From: Dehalococcoidia bacterium UBA2991 | GTDB lineage: Bacteria; Chloroflexota; Dehalococcoidia; Tepidiformales; Tepidiformaceae | Direction: 5' to 3' | NCBI GenBank assembly: GCA_002346645.1 | Contig: DEAD01000012.1 | Span: forward strand, 53,430 to 117,429 | DNA: 64,000 nt | Position numbers and translations under genes: made by a program | Notes under the pieces: model-generated | What the model saw: only the letters and a program-made list of their open reading frames with translations | The model's database searches: none | What the model was told of the DNA's origin: nothing | Part shown: positions 35,675 to 43,719 of the stretch, piece after piece | Numbering within the stretch: position 1 is the stretch's first letter | Layout: every line of letters starts with the position of its first letter

Positions 35675-37391
35675 ACCACTCCCGCTCGAGGTACTCGTTA
35701 AGAACTTTGTAAAAGTGCCTTAGCTTGATCTCGTTGTAGTCAGCCAACTGAAGGACTCCACCTTCCAGCGATCGCACGCCTTTCTGAACCCAGGGCATGT
35801 TGCCAGTGTCCTGGTCCATCACCATCGCGAGTCCCCCGATTTCAGGTGCTAGAGTCCAGCTATCGTCTACGTCAAGGACGTGAACCGGTGGAGCAGGTGG
35901 GGGCTCCGTACCTTCAGGAGTAGGGGCAATGCAAATTGCCTCCATGATGCATTCCTCAGGGTTGCTACCATTCGGACGGAACCGGAACCAGATAGCGAGG
36001 GGCCCAAAGGAAGCGCATGGCATGAGGTTGGGGAACAGGTTGAAATAGATATTGCCAGTCAACTCCGTATCACTCACGGTGTCCATGACGTCCCCTAGCA
36101 TTGGACGCATAGCCTCGCGCATATCGGAAGCAGCCCGTGCCCTTAATTCAGCAGTAGCTCTTACACGTTCATCGCGAGTTTGGGGTTGCGAGACTGCTTG
36201 GGCCTCATCATCGTCAATTTGGCCGTATAGCTCAGAACCATCAGGAATTGCGCCGTTTTCCTGGTCGTCCGTAGCTATTCCGACCAAGCGTTCCGCAATG
36301 TCATTTGTAGAGGAACCATTACCCGACGATTCCTCCTCCGCGGGTGGTGGCATCAGGCCGCCTGCTACTTGTGGGCCTGCGACCCACTGACATAGGTGAA
36401 GATCGGCATGGCCCAAATCTCCGTCCACCCACACTGCTTCCTGGGTAAAGACTCCTTTAGTGCCATTGGGCATCGTAACGTCAACATTTCCATCAGGGCG
36501 ACGCTCATAGATAGCACCAGTAAAGGCATGGCGTTCACGGGGAACACCATCAGGTGAGGGAGGAAGCGGTGTCCATTCAATACCCTCAAGGTGAGGGCTA
36601 GGAGCACCAGAGGGGTTGTGTTGACGTGAGTAGTTTTTGAATGCGTCGAATTGAGCATTGCAATCGCCAAAGCCCCATACCACTTGGGGATGAGTCGAAA
36701 AAACGTGCCAAGACTCAGCGAATGCATCCTGGGCAACTTTCCAATTAGCACGGAGAACTTTGCGGACTTCAGCTACCTTATGGCGTTTCTCGTAGGGAAG
36801 CAGCTCGAAATTTGAGGGGAAGTCATCAAGGAAATCCTCAAAACTCTCGCAATTGGGATCGGGATTTATGAAGATAAAACGTCCCCACCGCCCAACCGGT
36901 ACTTCTGGAAGATCCTGGTCATCCTTATTTATTCCGGGAAAGTCCCACTCGCACGGTATTTCTTTGATAGAGCCATCAAGGTTCCAAGCCCAGGCATGAA
37001 AAGGACACCGTATCTCATGAAGCTTCTTCCCGGGCCGCTCCTTGAGCCGACGGCCCCGGTGAAGGCAAGCATTGCGATAAGCCTTGAACTCATCAGGCCC
37101 GGTCCGAACAATCAGGAAACTAAGTTCTCCGATGTCGTATGGCATATGGTCACCAACGTTGGACAGGTCGTCCTCATGGCAGGCCATCTGCCAGACATGC
37201 ATCCAAAGTTGTTCCATCTCTTTTGCAAAAAATTCTCTGGAGTAATACACCTCAGCAGGAACGAGAGTAGGCCCCTGGGGCATTGGGGATTCTCGCCTGA
37301 GGTATTCCGGGACAGGGTGGGTGTCGTACGCCATGAGTTCCTGAACAGAGAGACCCGCAGACCTATTCGTTCCAGTTAGTGTTTCGACCAT
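35673..37391 (-). CDS. Rieske non-heme iron oxygenase, alpha subunit type
   Basis: A 572-residue ring-hydroxylating oxygenase-type protein. The Rieske cluster ligands are C109-H111 (NACLHRGRR) and C129-H132 (RCPFHAW). The mononuclear iron site is in NWKVAQDAFAESWHVFSTHP (H229, H234, bridging D222). It is over 100 residues longer than usual because of an acidic, low-complexity insertion at about 345-430 (e.g. DDDEAQAVSQPQ). No reductase or ferredoxin gene is adjacent. Substrate unknown. It lies in an oxygenase-rich stretch with PhyH and P450 genes. Confidence 0.9.
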   Translation of the reverse strand: MVETLTGTNRSAGLSVQELMAYDTHPVPEYLRRESPMPQGPTLVPAEVYYSREFFAKEMEQLWMHVWQMACHEDDLSNVGDHMPYDIGELSFLIVRTGPDEFKAYRNACLHRGRRLKERPGKKLHEIRCPFHAWAWNLDGSIKEIPCEWDFPGINKDDQDLPEVPVGRWGRFIFINPDPNCESFEDFLDDFPSNFELLPYEKRHKVAEVRKVLRANWKVAQDAFAESWHVFSTHPQVVWGFGDCNAQFDAFKNYSRQHNPSGAPSPHLEGIEWTPLPPSPDGVPRERHAFTGAIYERRPDGNVDVTMPNGTKGVFTQEAVWVDGDLGHADLHLCQWVAGPQVAGGLMPPPAEEESSGNGSSTNDIAERLVGIATDDQENGAIPDGSELYGQIDDDEAQAVSQPQTRDERVRATAELRARAASDMREAMRPMLGDVMDTVSDTELTGNIYFNLFPNLMPCASFGPLAIWFRFRPNGSNPEECIMEAICIAPTPEGTEPPPAPPVHVLDVDDSWTLAPEIGGLAMVMDQDTGNMPWVQKGVRSLEGGVLQLADYNEIKLRHFYKVLNEYLEREW

Positions 37392-37497
37392 TAAATGCCA
37401 CCGGTACTTTTTGAAATTTCGTGGAGATTTTATCTTATTGGGTCGAATACCTTTACTGGAAGTCCCTCGGAGCAGCAGTCGGAGCTAAGATTCCTGT

Positions 37498-37570
37498 GGG
37501 CCCGTAGCTCAGTTGGAAGAGCAGTGGACTTTTAATCCATTGGTCGGGAGTTCGAGTCTCCCCGGGCCTA
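37498..37570 (+). tRNA. tRNA-Lys (UUU)
   Basis: A 73-base cloverleaf. The acceptor stem pairs 37498-37504 with 37563-37569, the anticodon loop CTTTTAA gives anticodon UUU, and the T arm is GGGAG/CTCCC around TTCGAGT. The first acceptor pair is G1-U72. The discriminator is A and no CCA is encoded (CAT follows). Confidence 0.96.
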
Positions 37571-37606
37571 CATGCGGATTTCTGTCGCAAGGGAGAACAG
37601 ATTCTC

Positions 37607-37612
37607 TATAAT
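37607..37612 (+). promoter_or_regulatory. perfect -10 box before the PhyH gene
   Basis: TATAAT lies 25 bases before the PhyH ATG. The -35 region is poor (about CTGTCG). It would give a leader near 19 bases containing the AGGAG site. Confidence 0.5.
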
Positions 37613-37637
37613 CGGCTCCCCAACCAGGAGAACATAA

Positions 37638-38525
37638 ATGACTACCATCAACGCAGCAGTGAGTCTAGAACTTGACCCCGGTGATCCAGTTGCTGGAATC
37701 ACCGACGAGGTAATTAAGCGATTCGAACAAGATGGAGTAATGATGCTGCGAGGAGCACTTGAGCCTGATTGGCTGATGCTTCTCGAGATGGGTTTCAACA
37801 AGGTACTCGCTGATTCCGGAATGGCTAAGGCCAAGTTCTATGAGGGGACTAGCGGAGAATTTCAAGAAACAGTTCGCAATTTTGATTATTCCTTTGAAAT
37901 TAGGCGCCTCTTATATGACTCCCCCATTAAGAAAATCTTGGGGCGGTTAATGCGGTCGGATAATGTTTGGTATTACTCGGATGAGTTTTTTATCAAAAAT
38001 GCAGGAGGGGCGGAACGGACCCCCTGGCATCAGGACACTCCCTACTATCCAGCTGAGGGCACCCAATTTTCTTCGATGTGGATCTCCCTCGACACCATTT
38101 CGAAGGAAGAGTGCTTGGAATATGTTGTCGGGAGCCACTTAGGCACCATGTATGACGGCTTTAATCCATCGAAACCTGATGATCCCTCCAGTGGGTTCTA
38201 TGGAGAGGGGCTTCCAATCCTGCCTGATATCCAGGCGGACCGTGAAAGCTATGAGATAGCCTCCTGGGACGTCACCCCAGGGGATGTCATCGTTTCCAAC
38301 CCAAGCATCATCCATGGCGGGGGGCCAACGATGATCGCTGGTAAGCGCCGGGCTTTGGCCGTGAGGTTATTTGGTGATGATGTTGTATATGCGACGAGAC
38401 CCCCCTCCAGGCCAACCGTGCCCATGACCCCAGGCCTGGGCATTCACCTTCAACCAGGAGATCCTCTACGAAGTCCGTGGTACCCCCAGCTTGAGCCTGC
38501 CCCAACCGCAGAACGCTATGGGTAG
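37638..38525 (+). CDS. phytanoyl-CoA dioxygenase (PhyH) family, Fe(II)/2-oxoglutarate
   Basis: A 295-residue jelly-roll dioxygenase. The iron facial triad is H131 and D133 (TPWHQDTPYYP) with H226 (NPSIIHGGGP), and a 2-oxoglutarate-binding arginine follows at about 243. AGGAG precedes the ATG. It is followed by P450 and esterase genes on the same strand (gaps 25 and 11 bases), suggesting a shared oxidative pathway for a lipid-like, terpenoid or otherwise resistant substrate. PhyH proteins act on many substrates, so the name is structural only. Confidence 0.9.
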   Translation: MTTINAAVSLELDPGDPVAGITDEVIKRFEQDGVMMLRGALEPDWLMLLEMGFNKVLADSGMAKAKFYEGTSGEFQETVRNFDYSFEIRRLLYDSPIKKILGRLMRSDNVWYYSDEFFIKNAGGAERTPWHQDTPYYPAEGTQFSSMWISLDTISKEECLEYVVGSHLGTMYDGFNPSKPDDPSSGFYGEGLPILPDIQADRESYEIASWDVTPGDVIVSNPSIIHGGGPTMIAGKRRALAVRLFGDDVVYATRPPSRPTVPMTPGLGIHLQPGDPLRSPWYPQLEPAPTAERYG

Positions 38526-38550
38526 TGGAATACGCTGAAAGCTGAGCCTC

Positions 38551-39885
38551 ATGTCTCTTAAGGAAACTATTAGGTCCGCTATAGCACCTCTCTATATCCG
38601 CTCGAAACTTCTACAAGAACGGATTCAATCAGGAGTAGCTTGGTATCCATTGGATCCTGGGTTTATCGCTGACCCTTACCCCACTTACCAACGCCTTCTG
38701 GAGCGTGATCCGCTGCACCGCAGTGCCCTTACTGGGGCATTAGTCGTCACACGGTATCAAGACGTAGATGCGATCCTTCGTGATCAACAGCGCTTCAGAA
38801 ACGAATTGAGGGCCACTCCTGGCAGGCTTGCGAGCGCCAGGGCGTTACAAGAGCTTACCCCTTCGCTTCTTAACCTGGACCCCCCGGACCACAGTCGATT
38901 ACGCGGCTTAGTGAATCGTGCCTTTTCACCCCGTCAGATCAACAAGATGGAGGATTCCATACGTGAGACAGCTCATGCTCTTTTGGATGAAGTGGGGGAT
39001 AGCAACGAATTCGACTTGATTTCTAACTTAGCCACCCTGCTTCCCATGATCGTGATTGCCAAAATGATTGGGGTTCCTACTGAGGATCGCGAACGCTTCA
39101 AGAAGTGGTCACACCAATTTGCACGCGTGCTCGAACCCAATCTCACAACAGCGGAAAGTGATCTGGTTTTCAAGACAGCAGATGAGTTCCGAAACTACTT
39201 TGCTCCCATTATTGAGAGGCGCCGAGGAAGCCCTTCCGATGACCTTGTTTCGGAACTTGTACGAGCTGAGGAGAATGGCCAGAAACTAACCACAGAGGAA
39301 ACAGAGGTCACCCTTCGCCTGTTATTGGTTGCCGGCAATGAGACTACGACGAATCTTATCGGAAACGGTCTGCGTGCCCTCTTGCAATTCCCTGAGCAAT
39401 TGGACTTGCTTAGGAACCAGCCTCAGCTAATTGAAAACGCCATCGAGGAATTACTTCGTTACGATCCCCCGGTGCAGCTTGACGCTCGCTACGTGCCTGA
39501 GGAAGTTAAGATCGGTGACAAAGTTGCCAAGGGAAACTCCAGGGTAGTACTGCTTATCGGGGCGGCCAATCGGGATTCCGAACAATTTGATGAACCCAAT
39601 ACCCTCGACATAACCCGGCCGGATTCCGGCAACATCTCTTTTGGGAGGGGCATCCATCACTGTCTGGGAGCGCCCCTGGCACGGTTAGAGGCACGCATAG
39701 CATTTGAAGTCCTCCTAGACCGATTTGACCAGATTCAGTTCACTGAGAAAGAGCCTGTCTACAAACCTAACATTGTGCTTCGGGGCCTCCACGAGTTCCC
39801 TGTTCGTGTCCACCAACGCAATGGTCGGAGCTATTCCGGATCGCAATCCCTGATAGAGAATGCCCCTGGCAAAAGCAGGGACTAA
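38551..39885 (+). CDS. cytochrome P450
   Basis: A 444-residue bacterial P450. The haem thiolate is C371 in FGRGIHHCLGAPLARLEA, the I-helix has LLVAGNETTTNLI, and the K-helix ExxR is EELLRYDPP (E300, R303). The N-terminus has DPYPTYQRLLERDPLH. No membrane anchor is seen, as in soluble class I forms. No ferredoxin partner gene is adjacent. It lies between the PhyH and esterase genes and probably acts with them. Confidence 0.96.
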   Translation: MSLKETIRSAIAPLYIRSKLLQERIQSGVAWYPLDPGFIADPYPTYQRLLERDPLHRSALTGALVVTRYQDVDAILRDQQRFRNELRATPGRLASARALQELTPSLLNLDPPDHSRLRGLVNRAFSPRQINKMEDSIRETAHALLDEVGDSNEFDLISNLATLLPMIVIAKMIGVPTEDRERFKKWSHQFARVLEPNLTTAESDLVFKTADEFRNYFAPIIERRRGSPSDDLVSELVRAEENGQKLTTEETEVTLRLLLVAGNETTTNLIGNGLRALLQFPEQLDLLRNQPQLIENAIEELLRYDPPVQLDARYVPEEVKIGDKVAKGNSRVVLLIGAANRDSEQFDEPNTLDITRPDSGNISFGRGIHHCLGAPLARLEARIAFEVLLDRFDQIQFTEKEPVYKPNIVLRGLHEFPVRVHQRNGRSYSGSQSLIENAPGKSRD

Positions 39886-39896
39886 GGCAAACAGCT

Positions 39897-40826
39897 TTGG
39901 ACGATAGCCTCGATCGAATAATCCGGTATTTTCAATCCCCGGTCCCTGCTGATCTCCGACGAATCACTGGCCTCGAAACCCGAAGACAGTGGGATGTGAC
40001 CGCGGGAATATTAAATAGGGGAGCCCCAGCCGGTAAGGTTGACCGGGGACACGTGATCAGATTTCGCCGTGGTAAAGAGCTAACGGCGGACCTATACCCA
40101 CCAAATGGTAGCGCACCTTTCCCCGCTATCCTCTTCATCCACGGGGGCGCATGGGTTGGGGGTTCACCACGCACTCACAACAAGTTAGCCCTTCGCCTTG
40201 CCGAACGTGGTTACTACGTAATTAGCGTCGAATATGCGCTAGCTCCCGAGGATAGATTCCCTAGAGGATTGGAAGACTGTGTGTTTGCAGCCAAATGGCT
40301 TGAGGCGGAAGCGGAAAACTTAGGGATCGACGGCTCAAGATTAGCGGTGATGGGAGATTCTGCTGGCGGCAACCTGGCGGCAGCCACAATTCATAAGCTG
40401 TTGGCACAGGACGGAACGACTGCATTCCGAGCGGCAGTGCTCGCCTATGGCGTCTATGACTTCTTGGCCATGCTAGAACTCCCCACAACTTCTCCTTTTG
40501 TGAATGGGCATACCTTTGCTTGGCAGGCCGAGGACTATCTGGGGGAAGCTTTTGATGAAGCCCTACTCACCTCCAGTGAAGTGAGTCCCCGGTTTAGCCC
40601 CTACCTGGAAGGTTTTCCGCCAACTTTCATGAGCGTAGGAACCAACGATCCAGTTTTACAACAAACACTCGCATTTGCAGAAGCATTAAGAGCAGCCGAA
40701 ACTCAAGTAGAGGTAAGCATTTACGAGGGGGCTATGCATGCCTTCCTTCAAATAGAAGAGCTACAGGCAGCTGGAGAAGGCTTGGAGGACATCGTACATT
40801 TCCTCCAGATCAGCCTTCCTGATTAA
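39897..40826 (+). CDS. alpha/beta hydrolase, HSL-family esterase
   Basis: A 309-residue hormone-sensitive-lipase-type esterase. The oxyanion motif is FIHGGAWVGG, the nucleophile is in GDSAGGNLAAA, the acid in GTNDPVLQQT and the histidine in YEGAMHAFLQI, so the triad is complete. The start is TTG 11 bases after the P450 stop with only AAGG upstream; an ATG is not available before the conserved part. It likely hydrolyses an ester or lactone linked to the PhyH/P450 products. Confidence 0.87.
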   Translation: MDDSLDRIIRYFQSPVPADLRRITGLETRRQWDVTAGILNRGAPAGKVDRGHVIRFRRGKELTADLYPPNGSAPFPAILFIHGGAWVGGSPRTHNKLALRLAERGYYVISVEYALAPEDRFPRGLEDCVFAAKWLEAEAENLGIDGSRLAVMGDSAGGNLAAATIHKLLAQDGTTAFRAAVLAYGVYDFLAMLELPTTSPFVNGHTFAWQAEDYLGEAFDEALLTSSEVSPRFSPYLEGFPPTFMSVGTNDPVLQQTLAFAEALRAAETQVEVSIYEGAMHAFLQIEELQAAGEGLEDIVHFLQISLPD

Positions 40827-40950
40827 CTGTTTACTAGATGATGATGTAGCAACCTATTTCTAGATTAATAACACCGGGATAATGGCCCAACTTCCTAGTT
40901 GAAAGTTTTCTAGTTGCGCACTCGCGTTTACGCGCGCAGGCTGGGTATCC

Positions 40951-42345
40951 ATGCGAGTGACGGCGCGCCGAACGGTGCGACGACGACTGATGGGTTCTCG
41001 CACCATCAGAATCGAGGACGCACGCCCTGTGCGTCCCTTCGGCTCGGGTGGCATGCGCATTCTCGTCGGATTTGGCCTAATTCTGGCTCTTGCAACAGCC
41101 CTACTGGCGTTGCCGATCGCGTCCAATGGAGATGGGGCGACTGTGCTAGAAGCTAGCTTTACATCCATTTCTGCAATTTGCGTTACAGGATTAGTGGTAG
41201 TCGACACGCAGACTCAATGGAGTACTTTTGGAGAGGTGGTGATCCTGGGGGTCATTCAGTTAGGGGGCCTGGGGTACCTAGCTGGAATGGGGATTGTCCT
41301 GTGGGTGTTGGGGCGAAATCTAGGACTACGTGACCGCAATCTGATGCGGATTTACTACGGCGCCCCAACTATGAGTGAGTCACTCTCCTTCGTTCGAACA
41401 ATCCTTATTTACACCTTTGTCATTGAAGCCTTAGGGATCTTGGCCCTATTCGGAGGCTTTGTGTCTGCAGGAGTACCCATCGGCAGAAGCATTTGGTGGG
41501 CTGTGTTTCATGCTATCTCTGCTTTCAATGTAGCTGGGTTTAATGTCACTGGTGAGGATATGCGACCTTTCTCTGACGACCCGACCGTACTCCTCCCGTT
41601 AATTGTGCTGTGCCTTGCGGGTTCTTTAGGGGCTGTACCCATCATTCTCGGGATTTTGCGGCTAGATATTCGCAGAATGCCCCTCGATGCCAAGGTAGTG
41701 CTCTCAACGGCTGCGGTTGTAATCGCTGGCAGCGCCCTCTTTATCGGCATTAGTGAGTGGGCCAATTCCGGAACATTGGGAACCGTAGCTGAGAGCGATA
41801 GGCCGCTTTTGGCTTTTTTTCAGGCTGCAATGTGGGTCTCCGGATTTAGCGGGGTGGAAACAGGTCTACTAAATGACCACACCAAGCTTTTTGAATCAGT
41901 GCTCATGTTGATAGGGGGAGCTGCAGGAACACCGGCTGGGGGGCTAAAGCTAGGAACATTAGCAGTCCTAGTTATAGCTACGGTTGCAACTCTGCGAGGT
42001 CGTGATGAAGTAATTGTTTTTGGACGACGCCTTCCCCATAACGTTGTTAGGCAGGCCGTTGGGATCACGTTCCTCTTTGCGGCTTTGCACTTTGTTGTCG
42101 CAATACTCTTGTTGCGAACAACAGATCATCAATTCATCGATGTTCTTTTCGAGGCGTCATCAGCACTGGGCACCGTTGGGTGGTCCACGGGCATCACAAC
42201 CAACCTCGGCACAACTGCTACGTTTATTGTGATGGTTACGATGTTGATAGGTCGCTTTTTGCCACTCTTACTGGTTCTGCAAATAGCTCGCCCTCGTAAG
42301 CAGCCAGTCGGCAATCAGCTTAGAGACAACGTGCGCCTGGGATAA
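40951..42345 (+). CDS. TrkH/KtrB-type potassium uptake protein
   Basis: A 464-residue membrane protein with the fourfold M-P-M channel layout. The four selectivity-filter loops are visible: ISAICVTGLVV, ISAFNVAGFNV, WVSGFSGVETG and SALGTVGWSTG. Glycine is kept in each, as needed for K+. The partner regulatory subunit (TrkA/KtrA) is not adjacent. The ATG lacks a convincing ribosome-binding site, so the first 30-40 residues (very arginine-rich) may not all be translated. The 124 bases upstream hold nothing I recognise. Confidence 0.9.
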   Translation: MRVTARRTVRRRLMGSRTIRIEDARPVRPFGSGGMRILVGFGLILALATALLALPIASNGDGATVLEASFTSISAICVTGLVVVDTQTQWSTFGEVVILGVIQLGGLGYLAGMGIVLWVLGRNLGLRDRNLMRIYYGAPTMSESLSFVRTILIYTFVIEALGILALFGGFVSAGVPIGRSIWWAVFHAISAFNVAGFNVTGEDMRPFSDDPTVLLPLIVLCLAGSLGAVPIILGILRLDIRRMPLDAKVVLSTAAVVIAGSALFIGISEWANSGTLGTVAESDRPLLAFFQAAMWVSGFSGVETGLLNDHTKLFESVLMLIGGAAGTPAGGLKLGTLAVLVIATVATLRGRDEVIVFGRRLPHNVVRQAVGITFLFAALHFVVAILLLRTTDHQFIDVLFEASSALGTVGWSTGITTNLGTTATFIVMVTMLIGRFLPLLLVLQIARPRKQPVGNQLRDNVRLG

Positions 42346-42352
42346 GGGTTGC

Positions 42353-42376
42353 GTAGTCGCTTTTAAAAGTGGTTAC
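42353..42376. terminator. convergent terminator-like inverted repeat
   Basis: The 24 bases form a near-palindrome (GTAGTCGC to GTGGTTAC around TTTTAAAA). Three positions pair only as G-U in RNA. It lies between the stops of the potassium transporter and the MftD-like gene. Confidence 0.4.
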
Positions 42377-42390
42377 TCGCTCACCCTGGC

Positions 42391-43560
42391 TTATTGGCCA
42401 AAGGACTGAGGTAGGCGCAGATGTGAAGGATTGAGATCCTCTACGGAAGGACATCCCAGCAACGTAAGCGTTCCTTCGATCCCCCGGCGATAAACCTCGA
42501 GTATTTGTCGAACACCCTGTTCACCGCCAGCAGCCAGGGCCCAAATATATGGTCGCCCAACCATTACTGCTTTGGCTCCAAGGGCTAAGGCTTTTACGAC
42601 GTCGCTACCACGCCGTACCCCGCCATCAAGAAGCACCTCAAGATCGTTACCCACGACATCCACAATTTCAGGTAGTACCCGAATGGTAGCTGGAGAACCA
42701 TCCAACGAGTTGCCGCCGTGGTTGGAGATGGAAATAGCGTTAACGCCTTCGTCAACTGCTCGGCGAGCATCTTCAGTTGAGGTGATGCCCTTTACAACTA
42801 GGGGGCCGTCCCATTGTTTACGAACCCAAGCTATATCGTCCCACGTAGGGGGGTGAGCCATAATGCCTGCCCCTACTTGGCTAGCGGTAAGATTTGCATT
42901 ACCCGGGGCATTAGGGAAACGAAGATCAACACCACCTCTAAGGAATTCAAGGGCCCACAAAGGCCTTGTAAGCATCTCCGGGGCATATTTGAGTGCTGTT
43001 GGTAAATCAACGCGATCAGGAACCCCTGCATGGCCCCGCTGATAATCCTGTGCCCCAGACAGGGCGGCGAAGTCAACGGTGATTATGAGAACACGACACC
43101 CTGCTTCCTTTGCTCTCTCAATAGAGACTGCAGAGCCTTCTCGGCCACCCAGCATGTATAGCTGGAACCAGACATCTCTAGCATTGGCGGTAATGGCCTC
43201 AATCGGATAACTAGCAAGGATACCAATGCCGACGGCGGTTCCCGCCGCATCGGCTGCCCTAGCTACTCCAAGCTCTCCATCAGGATGTGCGATACGGATG
43301 AAACCCGCGGGCGTTGTAATTAATGGCATTGAGATCTCGCGACCAAGCACAGTCGTTGAAAGCTTGCGAGGTTCGTGGGAATCAAGTACACGCGCCTGGA
43401 GACCGATCTCCTTAAAGCCATCTCTATTTGCACGAACTGTTCGGCGGAGCTCCGTTCCCGCCTCGGTATACCAGTAAATGGAGCGAGGTAACTTGCGCTT
43501 TGCCTCACGCCGCGCTTGCGCAACAGAGGTTAACGGAACAGTTCCTAAACCAAGGATCAC
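42391..43560 (-). CDS. FMN-dependent alpha-hydroxyacid oxidase-type, MftD-like
   Basis: About 389 residues of the lactate/glycolate oxidase barrel. The active-site region reads AISISNHGGNSLDGSPATIR, then LDGGVRRGSDVVKALALGAK. The SNHGGN-LDG variant, plus PTWDDIAWVRKQWDGPLVVKG, resembles MftD (pre-mycofactocin synthase) more than LldD, which usually has SNHGGRQLD. AGGAGG six bases before a GTG at 43560 sets the start; an earlier GTG adds eight residues. No other mycofactocin gene (mftA, B, C, E, F) is in the window, so an ordinary hydroxyacid dehydrogenase remains possible. Confidence 0.75.
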   Translation of the reverse strand: MILGLGTVPLTSVAQARREAKRKLPRSIYWYTEAGTELRRTVRANRDGFKEIGLQARVLDSHEPRKLSTTVLGREISMPLITTPAGFIRIAHPDGELGVARAADAAGTAVGIGILASYPIEAITANARDVWFQLYMLGGREGSAVSIERAKEAGCRVLIITVDFAALSGAQDYQRGHAGVPDRVDLPTALKYAPEMLTRPLWALEFLRGGVDLRFPNAPGNANLTASQVGAGIMAHPPTWDDIAWVRKQWDGPLVVKGITSTEDARRAVDEGVNAISISNHGGNSLDGSPATIRVLPEIVDVVGNDLEVLLDGGVRRGSDVVKALALGAKAVMVGRPYIWALAAGGEQGVRQILEVYRRGIEGTLTLLGCPSVEDLNPSHLRLPQSFGQ

Positions 43561-43592
43561 CAGGTTCCTCCTGATACTTCCCACGGTCAGCG

Positions 43593-43669
43593 TGGTAGCA
43601 GGGGAGAGACTCGAACTCTCGACCTCACGATTATGAGTCGTGCGCTCTTACCAGCTGAGCTACCCTGCC
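43593..43669 (-). tRNA. tRNA with CAU anticodon, elongator Met or Ile2
   Basis: On the minus strand, 74 bases plus an encoded CCA (43593-43595). The anticodon loop CTCATAA gives CAU. The anticodon stem is CACGA/TCGTG, without the three G-C pairs of an initiator. The first acceptor pair is G1-U72, not the C1-A72 mismatch of initiators. Elongator Met and lysidine-modified Ile2 cannot be separated by eye. Confidence 0.95.
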
Positions 43670-43719
43670 ACGAAGCCTCAAGCGTAAGGATGCCCTAGCA
43701 GTCGGGCAATGCGAGGCTT

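Noticed and set aside
43593..43669. Initiator tRNA-fMet
   Set aside because: There are no three G-C pairs in the anticodon stem and no C1-A72 mismatch.
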